The notes: generated by a model not told the origin, from the sequence alone. DNA of 64,000 nucleotides from Arthrobacter jiangjiafuii (GCF_018622995.1 NZ_CP076022.1:1364001-1428000); one strand, 5' to 3'. Counted from the first letter of the stretch, positions 17,164-25,140 are shown. Numbers and translations: made by a program.

Positions 17164-17207
17164 GAGGGCAGGGGCCGGATCGACACCCGATCCGCCCCCC
17201 TGCCCTC
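17164..17207 (-). terminator. Hairpin between the lytic transglycosylase gene and pknL
   Basis: A long stem: 17164-17174 pairs with 17197-17207 and 17176-17182 with 17188-17194, with a small internal mismatch. It has no T run. It may end or attenuate the transglycosylase transcript before pknL. Confidence 0.45.
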
Positions 17208-17234
17208 GCAGCTGCCAGCTGTTCTGCGTGCCGG

Positions 17235-18611
17235 CTACAGGAACGACTGCCGGTGGGCCAGCACCGACGCGACGTAGCCGCGGGTGTCGTCGTACATGCC
17301 CTGCGTGGTGACCGAATACTGCCCCTGGTAATAGGAGCCGATGGCGTTTTCCAGGCTGTCGCTGGTGCGGATCAGTGAACGGATGATCGCGACGCCGGCG
17401 GTGGCGTTGTCGTACGGATCCAGCAGGTTCAGCTGGCGCCCGACGAGGTCCGAGGCCCATTCGCCCGAGCTCGGGATCACCTGCATGGCGCCGATGGCGT
17501 TGGCGGGGGAGACCGAACGGTGGTCGAAGCTGGACTCCTGGAAGGAGAAGGCCATGGCCAGGGCCGGATCCACGCCCATTTCGACTGCGGTCTGCGCGAC
17601 GATCTGCTGCATCTCGGCCCGGCTGGGCACTGCTGCCGCATTCAGCGCGTGCTTGTTGACGTTGGCATCGGCCACGACCTGGTCGGGGTAGGTGTAGTGC
17701 AGGAAGGTGTTGGAGACCAGGTCGGCCGGAGCACCCTCGGCCGGTGCGGCCTGGACCGGCGCGGAGGCCAGCGTCGTGACGCCCGAGGCGCCCGGCAGGG
17801 CGACGACGTCGCCCGGGTGCAGGATCGAGGAACCGTTCAGCGAGTTGGCGGCCATGAGCTCGCTGACGCTGACTCCGTGGCGGGCGGCAATACCGGTGAG
17901 GGTGTCGCCGGCGACGACGGTGTGGCCTGCGGCGGCCGCCGGAGCCGCCGGAGCAGCGGCCGACGGCGCGGCCGGAGCGGCTGATCCGCCGGAGACGCTG
18001 ATCTGCTGGCCGGGGCGGATGATCGACGTCATCGTCAATCCGTTTCCGGCCAGGACGGACTCGAGGCTGACGCCGTGGGCGGCAGCGATGGCACTGAGGG
18101 TGTCGCCGGCTTCAACGGTGTAGGTGCCTGCAGAGGCGGGCGCAGCAGGAGCCTCGGCGGCGGGAGCGGAGCTGCCGCCGGTGGGCAGGCGCAGTTCCTC
18201 GCCCGCGAAAATCAGGGCGGTGGGCTGCAGGTTGTTGTGGCGCAGCACATCCGCCACGGAGAGGCCGTACTGGGCGGCAATCGAGGTGACGGTGTCGCCG
18301 GCCTTGATCTGGTGCGTGGCAGGAACGCTGGATTCCGTGGCAATGGTGAAGGGAATCTGCGAGGCCAGGGCAGAGGGCGCCATAACGTTGGTGGTTCCGG
18401 CAGTCAGGTTCTTGATGGCCTGGAGCGGAAGCTGCGGGAAGAGAGTGGCATCCGGGCTGACGGGAGCTGCCTGGGCCGGTTCGGCAAGCGCGAGGCCGGA
18501 CATCATGACGGCCGGAATGGCGGCCGTGGTCACGGCAACACTGAGCTTGCGGGGCATTCCCTTTGAGGTGGAACGCGGGGAATTGCTTCCCTGAATCGAC
18601 TGAGCAGTCAT
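17235..18611 (-). CDS. Secreted LysM-repeat lytic transglycosylase
   Basis: 458 aa from ATG 18611, which has GAGGAAA 9 nt upstream; an in-frame ATG at 18629 adds six residues but has no such site. A signal peptide ends near AEPAQAAP. Three LysM domains (about residues 99-143, 163-206 and 230-273; GDTVTSIAA, GDTLSAIAA, GDTLTGIAA) are joined by Ala/Pro-rich linkers and should bind peptidoglycan. The C-terminal domain (about 330-458) is a soluble-lytic-transglycosylase fold with catalytic Glu in FSFQESSFD. It would cleave glycan strands outside the membrane. It lies upstream of pknL in the same direction, suggesting a wall-remodelling and wall-sensing pair. Confidence 0.9.
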   Translation of the reverse strand: MTAQSIQGSNSPRSTSKGMPRKLSVAVTTAAIPAVMMSGLALAEPAQAAPVSPDATLFPQLPLQAIKNLTAGTTNVMAPSALASQIPFTIATESSVPATHQIKAGDTVTSIAAQYGLSVADVLRHNNLQPTALIFAGEELRLPTGGSSAPAAEAPAAPASAGTYTVEAGDTLSAIAAAHGVSLESVLAGNGLTMTSIIRPGQQISVSGGSAAPAAPSAAAPAAPAAAAGHTVVAGDTLTGIAARHGVSVSELMAANSLNGSSILHPGDVVALPGASGVTTLASAPVQAAPAEGAPADLVSNTFLHYTYPDQVVADANVNKHALNAAAVPSRAEMQQIVAQTAVEMGVDPALAMAFSFQESSFDHRSVSPANAIGAMQVIPSSGEWASDLVGRQLNLLDPYDNATAGVAIIRSLIRTSDSLENAIGSYYQGQYSVTTQGMYDDTRGYVASVLAHRQSFL

Positions 18612-18693
18612 AAAGGGGTGTTTCCTCATCTGTAGACGGCGCGGCCTTTACCGCAACTCGTATAAACCATTACCAAGTAGTGGTGCGAGTGTG

Positions 18694-18710
18694 ACAGAAG
18701 TGGTTTCTGT
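18694..18710. promoter_or_regulatory. Inverted repeat in the transglycosylase leader
   Basis: ACAGAA-GTGGT-TTCTGT, 6-bp arms, lies just downstream of the predicted minus-strand transcription start. It could be an operator or a small RNA hairpin. Confidence 0.3.
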
Positions 18711-18720
18711 GACCTAAGCG

Positions 18721-18748
18721 AATTTACACCACTGACTGGTTTGGACAA
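18721..18748 (-). promoter_or_regulatory. Predicted promoter of the lytic transglycosylase gene
   Basis: On the minus strand TTGTCC (18748-18743) and TAAATT (18726-18721) are 16 nt apart. It would start transcription near 18714 and give a leader of about 100 nt. Confidence 0.5.
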
Positions 18749-18856
18749 TAACTAAGTAGTTACAGCTCGGTACCTAAGTAGTCACGGCGAGGTAACTGCC
18801 GGCCGGCAGCGAGTCGAAACTGGCTCCGGACGGCGTTCTCGTGGGAACCTAGGGGA

Positions 18857-19210
18857 GTGACTGAACTTGAGGAACTTGTTTCCGACTGGCTGACCTTGCC
18901 CGATGTGGCTGAAAAACTGAATGTGTCGATTACCAAGGTGCACAGCATGCTCGAAGAGCGTGCGCTTGTGGCCGTGCGGCTGGGGGAGCGCAAGATCCGC
19001 AGCATCCCCGCTGCCTTTGTTGTTGACGGCGCTGTCCTGGACAGTCTGAAGGGCACCATCTCGGTGCTTAATGACGCAGGCTACAGCGACGTGGAAATGG
19101 TCCGCTGGCTGTTCACCGCGGATGACTCCCTTCCGGGCCGCCCGGTGGATGCCCTCCGCGAAGGACGGAAGACGGAAATCCGCCGCCGCGCCCAGGCGCT
19201 GGGCTGGTAG
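18857..19210 (+). CDS. Rv2175c-family winged-helix DNA-binding protein
   Basis: 117 aa. An excisionase/MerR-like helix-turn-helix occupies residues 10-55 (LTLPDVAEKLNVSITKVHSML), followed by a conserved C-terminal region with DAGYSDVEMVRWLFT. The family prototype Rv2175c of M. tuberculosis is phosphorylated by PknL, which reduces its DNA binding. Here the gene is divergent from the transglycosylase-pknL pair and shares their regulatory region. The GTG start at 18857 is preceded closely by AGGGGA. Regulation by this protein of the shared 227-nt region is an inference. Confidence 0.88.
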   Translation: MTELEELVSDWLTLPDVAEKLNVSITKVHSMLEERALVAVRLGERKIRSIPAAFVVDGAVLDSLKGTISVLNDAGYSDVEMVRWLFTADDSLPGRPVDALREGRKTEIRRRAQALGW

Positions 19211-19228
19211 CCGACCTGAACTAAACAG

Positions 19229-19260
19229 CAGCACCTGAACAAAACAGCACCTGAACAAAA
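19229..19260. repeat. Two perfect tandem copies of a 16-bp unit
   Basis: CAGCACCTGAACAAAA occurs at 19229-19244 and again at 19245-19260, with partial copies on both sides, directly before a terminator. It looks like a recent small duplication. Confidence 0.8.
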
Positions 19261-19261
19261 A

Positions 19262-19296
19262 CAGCAGCGGCCCCCGTCCGACGGGGGCCGCTGCTG
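19262..19296. terminator. Bidirectional terminator between the Rv2175c-type gene and the polyprenyl synthetase gene
   Basis: A perfect 16-bp stem (19262-19277 with 19281-19296) around a 3-nt loop. An A-rich run precedes it and would act as a U run for the minus-strand gene. Confidence 0.75.
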
Positions 19297-19307
19297 CACT
19301 CTGGTCC

Positions 19308-20414
19308 TCAGGCCGAGCGGTTGACCGCGGCGTGGGCCAGTGCGCTCAGCGCTGCGCGGGTTACGTCGTCCACCGGAAGTTGTTCCAGGGCATCGAACGC
19401 GGCCTGGGTGTGGCCCTCGATGAGGGTCTCCGTGGCCGCCAGCGCACCCGACTCCTGGATCAGTCCGCGCAGGGCGGCTACTCCGTCGTCGTCCAGATCG
19501 GCCCGGCCCAGGCCCTCGGCCATCGCGTCGCGGGCGGAGGGGCCGCCGAACGTCAGGGCATAGGCCACCAGGACGGTGCGTTTGCCTTCCCGCAGGTCGT
19601 CGCCCGCAGGCTTTCCGGTCTGCTCCGGATCGCCGAAGACGCCCAGGACGTCGTCGCGCAGCTGGAAGGCCTCGCCGAGGGGCAGCGCAAACCGCGAGTA
19701 CCAATCCAGCAGTTCTGCCGACGCGCCTGCAAGCGCTCCGCCGAGGGTCAGCGGGTGCTCCGTGGTGTATTTCGCCGATTTGTAGCGGAGGATGTTGCGG
19801 GCCCGCACGACGGCGCGCTCCGGTTCGTGGGTGGGGCCCACCACCTCTTCAAGGATGTCCAGGTACTGTCCGGCCATCACCTCGGTGCGCATCCGGTTGA
19901 AAATGCGCCGGGCGCCGGTGCCGTGGGCTGCCTGGGCGCCCACGGCGGAGAACATTTCCTCGCTCAGGGACAGGCACAGGTCGCCGGCCAGGATGGCCGC
20001 GGAGGAACCGAAATGGGTCCCGTCCAGGTGCCACGCTGCCTGGCTGTGGGTGGCGCTGAACCGCCGGTGGACGCTGGGACCTCCACGCCGGGTGTCGGAG
20101 CGGTCGATGATGTCGTCGTGGATCAGCGCGGCACTTTGGAACAGTTCAAGGGCCACACCCGAGCGGACCGCCGGGGCGCCCAGCTCCGCTCCGCCGGCTC
20201 CGCGCCAGCCCCAGTAGTTCAGCAGCGCCCGCAGCCGCTTGCCGCCCTGGGCCAGGGACGAAACGGCGTCCAGGAGAGGCAGTGATTCCATCGAGACGTC
20301 CTGAAGCACCAGCTGCTGCTCCGCCAGGAAGCCATCCAGCTCAGCGCCCAGGACTTTTCGGTATTCGGCCTGCTCCCGGGCGGCTTCCGCCTCGGGCGAC
20401 CCGGGGTGCACCAT
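19308..20414 (-). CDS. Polyprenyl (geranylgeranyl-type) diphosphate synthase
   Basis: 368 aa from ATG 20414, which has AGGG 7 nt upstream; a GTG directly before it (20417) is possible. The first aspartate-rich motif is DDIID near residue 100-104 and the second is DDVLG near 254-258, with the basic RRG after the first, so the trans-prenyltransferase site is complete. It condenses isopentenyl diphosphate with allylic diphosphates for carotenoid, menaquinone or lipid-carrier synthesis. It corresponds in position to idsA2 (Rv2173). The lipoprotein gene is 9 nt upstream in the same direction. Product length cannot be deduced. Confidence 0.92.
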   Translation of the reverse strand: MVHPGSPEAEAAREQAEYRKVLGAELDGFLAEQQLVLQDVSMESLPLLDAVSSLAQGGKRLRALLNYWGWRGAGGAELGAPAVRSGVALELFQSAALIHDDIIDRSDTRRGGPSVHRRFSATHSQAAWHLDGTHFGSSAAILAGDLCLSLSEEMFSAVGAQAAHGTGARRIFNRMRTEVMAGQYLDILEEVVGPTHEPERAVVRARNILRYKSAKYTTEHPLTLGGALAGASAELLDWYSRFALPLGEAFQLRDDVLGVFGDPEQTGKPAGDDLREGKRTVLVAYALTFGGPSARDAMAEGLGRADLDDDGVAALRGLIQESGALAATETLIEGHTQAAFDALEQLPVDDVTRAALSALAHAAVNRSA

Positions 20415-20423
20415 CACGCGGCC

Positions 20424-20969
20424 CTACTTGGCCGGCTCGGCGAGGGTGTTCACGCTGACCGTGTAGGTGGCCGTGCCCTCCCGGGGAACCACTGTCACGT
20501 TGGCGATTTCTTCGCCGCCGGAGCGGACGAACTGCCGCAGCGTGGCGCTTCCCTGGTTCTCCGCCTCGGTGGGCGTAAAGCCCTGGGCGGTGAACTCGGC
20601 GGCGTAGTACGCCAGCACGGCATCCGTGCTGGCGCTGGTCGTTGCGGTCAGGGAGGCGGTGAAAAGCTTGTCATCCGTTTCGAAGCTGGTGGCGAGCGGG
20701 GTTGAATCCGGCATGATCGGCAGCACATCGGTGGGGAAACCCGGCGCAATGGGCGGTGCGCTGGCGGTGGCAGACGGCGAGGGTGATCCGCTCGGGGTGC
20801 CGGAGGCCGACGGCGTGGCCGTAGCGGACGCAGAGGGTGAGGCTGCCGCCGAGGTGGACCCGGTTGAGCCGGAATCTCCGGCTTCGTTGTCCGCTGCACA
20901 GCCTGCGGCGGCAAGCAGCAGGGCTGCGGCGGTCAGTGCGATCAAGGGCTTCTTCATGGGTATCCGCAT
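20424..20969 (-). CDS. Lipoprotein of unknown function
   Basis: 181 aa. A signal peptide with lipobox-like LAAAGC puts the lipidated cysteine at residue 24. A 50-residue low-complexity Ser/Thr/Gly/Pro linker follows, and then a compact about 95-residue domain (from DVLPIMPDSTPL) with no recognised family. It would be anchored to the outer face of the membrane. ATG 20957 is an alternative start. A TAGACT -10 box on the minus strand (21002-20997) lies about 30 nt upstream, so this is the first gene of an operon with the polyprenyl synthetase. Confidence 0.82.
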   Translation of the reverse strand: MRIPMKKPLIALTAAALLLAAAGCAADNEAGDSGSTGSTSAAASPSASATATPSASGTPSGSPSPSATASAPPIAPGFPTDVLPIMPDSTPLATSFETDDKLFTASLTATTSASTDAVLAYYAAEFTAQGFTPTEAENQGSATLRQFVRSGGEEIANVTVVPREGTATYTVSVNTLAEPAK

Positions 20970-20996
20970 CTGGTGGGGGATCAGAATCTGGTTCCC

Positions 20997-21002
20997 AGTC
21001 TA
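20997..21002 (-). promoter_or_regulatory. -10 box for the lipoprotein gene
   Basis: TAGACT on the minus strand, followed by GGGA, the same TAGACTGG core as before mtr and hisD. No clear -35 is present. Confidence 0.4.
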
Positions 21003-21031
21003 GGCGAAGCCCTAACGTGGGACCGGTTGTC

Positions 21032-21037
21032 TACCAT
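21032..21037 (+). promoter_or_regulatory. -10 box of a leaderless promoter for dinB
   Basis: TACCAT ends 6 nt before the GTG start at 21044. It is divergent from the lipoprotein -10 box 30 bp away. Confidence 0.4.
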
Positions 21038-21043
21038 GTAGGG

Positions 21044-22291
21044 GTGAGCACCGGCCCCAGAGAAAACCGCGACTGCACCATCATGCACGTGGATATGGAC
21101 GCCTTCTATGTATCGGTTGAGCTGCTTAAACGCCCCGAGCTGGCAGGCCGTCCCATCATCGTGGGCGGGCTCGGCGGCCGGTCGGTTGTCCTGTCCGCCT
21201 CATATGAGGCGCGCCGTTATGGCGTGCATTCAGCCATGCCCATGTCCGTGGCGTACCGGCAGTGTCCGCAGGCCATTGTCCTGGAGCCGCACCAGGAGGA
21301 TTACCGCGAGGTGTCCGGACGGCTGATGGGCATCTTCGAGTCCATTACTCCCTTGGTGGAGCCCCTGAGCGTTGATGAGGCGTTCCTTGATATTGCCGGA
21401 GCGATGCGGCTGCTCGGACCGCCGCGGGAGATCGGGGAACTGATCCGCCGGCGCGTCGCTGCCGAGCTGGGTATCACCGCCAGCGTGGGGATCGCCGCCA
21501 CAAAATTCGTAGCCAAAATCGCCTCAACCCGGTCCAAGCCGGACGGGCTGCTGCTGATCCCGCGCAGCGAAACTGTTGCCTATCTGCACACCCTGGACGT
21601 TTCGGCCCTGTGGGGAGTAGGGGCCAAAACCCGCGAAACCCTGGCCCGGGTGGGGATCTCAACCGTTGAAGATGTTGCCCGCACCCCGGTGAGTGTCCTC
21701 AAGCGCCTGCTCGGGGCCACTGGTGAGCACGTCTATGAGCTGGCCTGGGGAAGGGATCCGCGGGCAGTGACTCCCGTGCGCCGGGAGAAGAGCATCGGTG
21801 CCGAAGAAACGTTCGCCCGGGACGTGGACGACGACGACACCCTGCATACCGAACTCCTTCGGCTCGCGCATAAAACCGCAGCCCGGCTGCGTGCTGCGGG
21901 ATTGCAGACCCGGGCGGTCTCGCTGAAGCTGCGCTACGCGGACTTCACCACCCTCACCCGGACCAGGACCCTGCGCGAACCGGTGGACAGCGCCCAGCTG
22001 ATTTATGAGGAGACGCGCGCGCTGCTGACAGTGCTGGGTCCGCGCCGGATGAGCGTGCGCCTGATCGGGCTGCGGGCCGAGCGGCTGGAAGCGGCGGAAG
22101 GGGCAGCCGTGCAGCTGACGCTGGATGGCCGCGACGACAATTGGCGGCAGGCCGAGGATGCATTGGACAAGATCAATGCCCGCTTTGGCGAGCTTGGCGT
22201 CATGCCGGCACGCCTCCTTGGTCCCGCACGCCGGGGCAGGGCCGGTGGGACTGCGGGTCCGGAACCCGGCCCTGGCGTGCAGCGCGGCTAA
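21044..22291 (+). CDS. dinB: DNA polymerase IV (DinB, Y-family)
   Basis: 415 aa. Catalytic acidic residues lie in HVDMDAFYVSVE (D17, D19) and SVDEAFLD (D111, E112). The helix-hairpin-helix region is LWGVGAKTRETLARVGISTV and the little finger domain follows. QLTLD near residue 357 could be a sliding-clamp motif. It copies past DNA lesions with low fidelity. The longer open frame upstream from 20837 crosses the lipoprotein gene and is not used; GTG 21044 fits a leaderless transcript. The family is secure. No LexA-type box is visible in the short upstream gap. Confidence 0.93.
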   Translation: MSTGPRENRDCTIMHVDMDAFYVSVELLKRPELAGRPIIVGGLGGRSVVLSASYEARRYGVHSAMPMSVAYRQCPQAIVLEPHQEDYREVSGRLMGIFESITPLVEPLSVDEAFLDIAGAMRLLGPPREIGELIRRRVAAELGITASVGIAATKFVAKIASTRSKPDGLLLIPRSETVAYLHTLDVSALWGVGAKTRETLARVGISTVEDVARTPVSVLKRLLGATGEHVYELAWGRDPRAVTPVRREKSIGAEETFARDVDDDDTLHTELLRLAHKTAARLRAAGLQTRAVSLKLRYADFTTLTRTRTLREPVDSAQLIYEETRALLTVLGPRRMSVRLIGLRAERLEAAEGAAVQLTLDGRDDNWRQAEDALDKINARFGELGVMPARLLGPARRGRAGGTAGPEPGPGVQRG

Positions 22292-22522
22292 GCCCTAGGC
22301 GGAATGGCTACCCCACTATCGCCGTCTGCTTTCCCCTGACCCCGATGGCACCTATCCTAAGACGTAAGCACAACAGCGTTTCTGTCCGGGTCCTCGGTCC
22401 AGGCGTTCCTCAGGGCTTTGGGGCTCCGCCGCAGTCATCGGGATTCTGACGGCGGGAACCGCCCCGGTACCGGGAACGTTGGTTGGGTTACATGGGAATT
22501 TTCGGACCGCAAGGAGGCAGTA

Positions 22523-22906
22523 ATGGCACTCTCGGAACACGAGCAGCGCTTGCTGGACCAGCTGGAGCAGCAATTACACGCCGAGGACCCAAAATTTGCG
22601 AACTCGATGGCCACCCCGGCAGGCTCCGGGATGTCGACCCGGCGGATAGTGTTGGGAGCCCTGGTGGCAGTCGCCGGCATCGGACTGCTCCTTGGGGGCG
22701 TCGCTTCGGACACTCCGTTCAGCCTGATTCTGGGGATTCTGGGCTTCCTGGTGATGGGAGCGGGTGTCTACTACGCAACGACGCGCGGCAAGAAGGGCGT
22801 CCCGGCTAACTCGCCGGCCGGCCGGAAAGAGCGCGAAGCAAGCACGTCCAAGAACTTCATGAGCAACTTGGAAAACAAATGGGATGAGCGCAAGCGCGAT
22901 CAGTAA
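22523..22906 (+). CDS. DUF3040 small membrane protein
   Basis: 127 aa. It begins with the family signature MALSEHEQRLLDQLEQQL. Two hydrophobic segments follow (about residues 41-60 and 64-82), then a positively charged tail. ATG 22523 has AAGGAGG 5 nt upstream, far better than any upstream start. DUF3040 proteins are conserved just before mraZ in many actinobacteria (Rv2169c in M. tuberculosis), which suggests a link to the wall, but no biochemical role is known. A strong terminator follows, so it is separate from the dcw transcript. The preceding 231-nt gap shows no other gene. Confidence 0.88.
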   Translation: MALSEHEQRLLDQLEQQLHAEDPKFANSMATPAGSGMSTRRIVLGALVAVAGIGLLLGGVASDTPFSLILGILGFLVMGAGVYYATTRGKKGVPANSPAGRKEREASTSKNFMSNLENKWDERKRDQ

Positions 22907-23011
22907 GCGGCGGGGATGCCTCCATTTTCCTCCCCGGTCATTCCAGCAGTCGAATCAGCAGTCCCAAAGTCCACAACCGTAAATATCCGCAACCGATAGT
23001 TCCGCAGTCCT

Positions 23012-23037
23012 AAAAGACCCGCCGTGGCGGGTCTTTT
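23012..23037 (+). terminator. Rho-independent terminator after the DUF3040 gene
   Basis: AAAAGACCCGCC pairs with GGCGGGTCTTTT and is followed by a T run. It insulates the dcw cluster from upstream transcription. Confidence 0.9.
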
Positions 23038-23316
23038 TTGCGTTAACGCGGCGTTGGTTTTCCTGCTTCTGTACCTCTTGTATTTAAGGGCGTGGTTGAG
23101 GGAGGTCAAACTGCTGTGCCGGATACTGCTCCGTGAAGGAACCGGCGGCGGGTTTCGTCCTGGCGGGCTGCCCGGAGCCCTGTAGCCAGAGGAGCAACCG
23201 GCGGGACTGCCCCGGGACCAGAATCCCGGACCATCACCCGAACCGCGTCCTGACCGTCACCAGCGGAGGTCCGCCGCGAGACGTCCAAACTTGTCCGTGC
23301 GGGGGCCCGCCGCACC

Positions 23317-23342
23317 CTCCACCGGCGTCCACCGGCCTCCAC
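23317..23342 (-). promoter_or_regulatory. Three inverted MraZ-like boxes with a 10-bp period
   Basis: CTCCAC (23317-23322), GTCCAC (23327-23332) and CTCCAC (23337-23342) read GTGGAG/GTGGAC on the minus strand, with exactly the period of the forward boxes 74 bp downstream. This may be a second MraZ cluster, or chance in GC-rich sequence. Confidence 0.4.
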
Positions 23343-23415
23343 CGCCACTGTTCCGCGCCGTTCCGCGGAAGAAAAGGGGCGGCGCGCCGGAAACCGGGGC
23401 GCTGAATCGTTGACT

Positions 23416-23441
23416 GTGGAGTGAAGTGGAGTAAAGTGGAG
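23416..23441 (+). promoter_or_regulatory. MraZ operator: three direct GTGGAG boxes, 10-bp period
   Basis: GTGGAG occurs at 23416, 23426 and 23436, one helical turn apart, about 75 nt before mraZ. MraZ is known to bind short G-rich repeats with 10-bp spacing in its own promoter. The boxes abut a TATAAG -10 candidate (23444-23449), so binding should repress. Confidence 0.8.
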
Positions 23442-23513
23442 GCTATAAGAGTGTAGGGCGATGCAGCAGCGCGATGCGGCATGGACTACTTCCAATCGGG
23501 CAGGCGGTGGCTG

Positions 23514-23945
23514 ATGTTCCTCGGAACTCATTCGCCGCGTCTGGACGAGAAGGGGCGGCTCATTTTGCCGGCCAAGTTCCGCGAGGAATTGGCTGACGGC
23601 CTGGTCCTGACCAGGGGCCAGGAACGCTGCATCTACGTTTTCAGCCAGAAGGAATTCGAACGGGTTCACGAGCAGATGCGGGAAGCACCGCTTTCCTCGC
23701 GGCAGGCACGTGATTACATTCGGGTTTTTCTGTCGGGAGCTTCAGATGAAGTCCCGGACAAGCAGGGCCGGATCACCATTCCGCCGGCACTGCGTTCCTA
23801 CGCCGGTCTTGGCCGTGAACTGGCCGTGATCGGTGCAGGAACCCGGGCGGAGATCTGGGATGCGGGCGCATGGCAGACCTACCTTGAAGCGCAGGAAACG
23901 GCTTTCTCGGAAACCGACGAAGACACCATACCCGGCATCTTCTAG
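23514..23945 (+). CDS. mraZ: Transcriptional regulator MraZ
   Basis: 143 aa. Two SpoVT/AbrB-type half domains carry the paired motifs [13 protein letters not shown] and [13 protein letters not shown]. MraZ forms ring oligomers and represses its own dcw operon. ATG 23514 begins the conserved [14 protein letters not shown]; an in-frame ATG at 23481 would add 11 non-conserved residues and is less likely. The three upstream GTGGAG boxes are its expected site. It is first in the cluster; rsmH follows after 196 nt with no gene in between. Confidence 0.95.
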   Translation: MFLGTHSPRLDEKGRLILPAKFREELADGLVLTRGQERCIYVFSQKEFERVHEQMREAPLSSRQARDYIRVFLSGASDEVPDKQGRITIPPALRSYAGLGRELAVIGAGTRAEIWDAGAWQTYLEAQETAFSETDEDTIPGIF

Positions 23946-24141
23946 GCCAGCAGTACCAGCATTACCGGCAGCACCAACCACCTATAGGAAACCGGACAGC
24001 TGCGGTTTCTTGCATGAGATCTCCAGCCGCCCCGCACGGGCCGGCACCTGGCTCACTTCCCCGGAGCCAGGCGCAGGCAGTGCGAGGCGCGGATGGGGGT
24101 CTGATTCAAGAACCACGCGGCGGTCCACGGAAGGACAGCAG

Positions 24142-25140
24142 ATGAGCGAAGAACGGCCCACCGAGGACCGGCACGTTCCGGTGCTGCGCGACCGCTGCAT
24201 CAACCTCCTGGCGCCGTCCATCGAGAGGGCCGTGGCGGAGAACGGCCGGGCAGTGGTGGTGGATGCCACGCTCGGCATGGGTGGCCACACCGAAGCCATG
24301 CTGACCCGGTTCCCCCAGCTGCACGTCATCGGTATTGACCGTGACCGTCAGGCCCTGGCCCTGGCCGGAGAACGGCTGGCCCCCTTCGAGGACCGGACCG
24401 ACCTGGTGCACGCCGTCTACGACGAAATTGCCGACGTCGTCACCGATCTGGGTTTTGACGGCATCGACGGAGCCCTCTTCGACCTGGGCGTTTCCTCCCT
24501 GCAGCTCGACGAGCGGGAGCGGGGCTTCGCCTACTCCTACGATGCACCGCTGGATATGCGGATGGATGTCAGCCGCGGGCGCACCGCGGCTGACATCGTT
24601 AATACGTACACCGAGGCACAGCTGGTGGCCATCATCCGTAAATGGGGCGAGGAAAAGTTCGCCGGCCGGATCGCGTCGGCGATAGTCTCCACCCGCGCCA
24701 CCAAGCCCTTCACCACCACCGGCGAGCTGGTGGACGCTATCCGCACCGTGGTGCCCGCCGGTGCCGCACGCACCGGGGGACACCCCGCCAAGCGGACCTT
24801 CCAAGCTCTCCGGATTGAAGTGAACGAGGAACTGGACGTCCTCGAACGCGCCATTCCGGCCTCCCTATCGGTCCTGAACCTCGGCGGCAGAGTAGTGGTC
24901 ATGTCCTACCACTCGCTGGAGGACAAGATCGTCAAGGGAATCTTTGCGGCCGGATCACGGTCCTCCGCCCCCAAGGGTTTTCCAGTGGAACTGGAGCAGC
25001 ACAAGGCCCAGCTGGTGCGCCTGACCAAGGGAACCGAGGTTCCCACAGATGAAGAGATTGCCGAAAACCCCCGTGCCGCCTCCGCCAAGCTGCGGGCAGT
25101 GGAACGGGTCCGCATGCCAATCGACGGGGCAGGTTCATGA
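24142..25140 (+). CDS. rsmH: 16S rRNA (cytosine(1402)-N4)-methyltransferase RsmH (MraW)
   Basis: 332 aa, normal length. The SAM-binding loop is [13 protein letters not shown], the catalytic-region motif [13 protein letters not shown] follows, and [12 protein letters not shown] is near the C-terminus. It methylates N4 of C1402 in the ribosomal P site. ATG 24142 has AAGGA 6 nt upstream; the open frame extends to 23833 but that part overlaps mraZ and is not conserved. Its stop codon overlaps the ftsL start (ATGA), so they are coupled. Confidence 0.96.
   Translation: MSEERPTEDRHVPVLRDRCINLLAPSIERAVAENGRAVVVDATLGMGGHTEAMLTRFPQLHVIGIDRDRQALALAGERLAPFEDRTDLVHAVYDEIADVVTDLGFDGIDGALFDLGVSSLQLDERERGFAYSYDAPLDMRMDVSRGRTAADIVNTYTEAQLVAIIRKWGEEKFAGRIASAIVSTRATKPFTTTGELVDAIRTVVPAGAARTGGHPAKRTFQALRIEVNEELDVLERAIPASLSVLNLGGRVVVMSYHSLEDKIVKGIFAAGSRSSAPKGFPVELEQHKAQLVRLTKGTEVPTDEEIAENPRAASAKLRAVERVRMPIDGAGS

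Larger units (their letters stand above)
18671..18783. repeat. Three copies of a TACCWAAGTAGT-like motif around the transglycosylase promoter
   Basis: Related 12-13-nt sites lie at 18671-18682 (TACCAAGTAGTG), 18749-18761 (TAACTAAGTAGTT) and 18771-18783 (TACCTAAGTAGTC). The last two share CTAAGTAGT 22 bp apart, just upstream of the predicted -35 box of the minus-strand promoter. This is an arrangement typical of an activator. No regulator is known for it. Confidence 0.5.
22907..23513. other. 607-nt intergenic region before mraZ without a gene
   Basis: It holds the DUF3040 terminator (23012-23037), then about 350 nt without a convincing coding frame on either strand, then a set of inverted CTCCAC boxes (23317-23342) and the three direct GTGGAG boxes plus a TATAAG -10 candidate (23416-23449). 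I looked for RNase P RNA hallmarks and did not find them. It is the control region of the dcw cluster. Confidence 0.7.

Noticed and set aside
18630-18856. A c-di-AMP (ydaO-type) riboswitch before the LysM transglycosylase
   Set aside because: Such elements precede many actinobacterial wall hydrolases, but the conserved GGGGUGA-type core is not present in the leader on the minus strand.
20837-21043. Longer dinB starting at 20837
   Set aside because: The added region overlaps the lipoprotein gene and is not DinB-like; GTG 21044 directly precedes the conserved start.
22907-23513. Possible RNase P RNA or other structured RNA in the long gap before mraZ
   Set aside because: I looked on both strands for the conserved GAGGAAAGTCC core and the matching 3' motif and found neither; the gap is explained by a terminator and regulatory boxes.
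23106-23669. Minus-strand open frame of 187 codons overlapping mraZ and its promoter
   Set aside because: The product is low-complexity with no family features, and it covers the MraZ boxes and the conserved start of mraZ.
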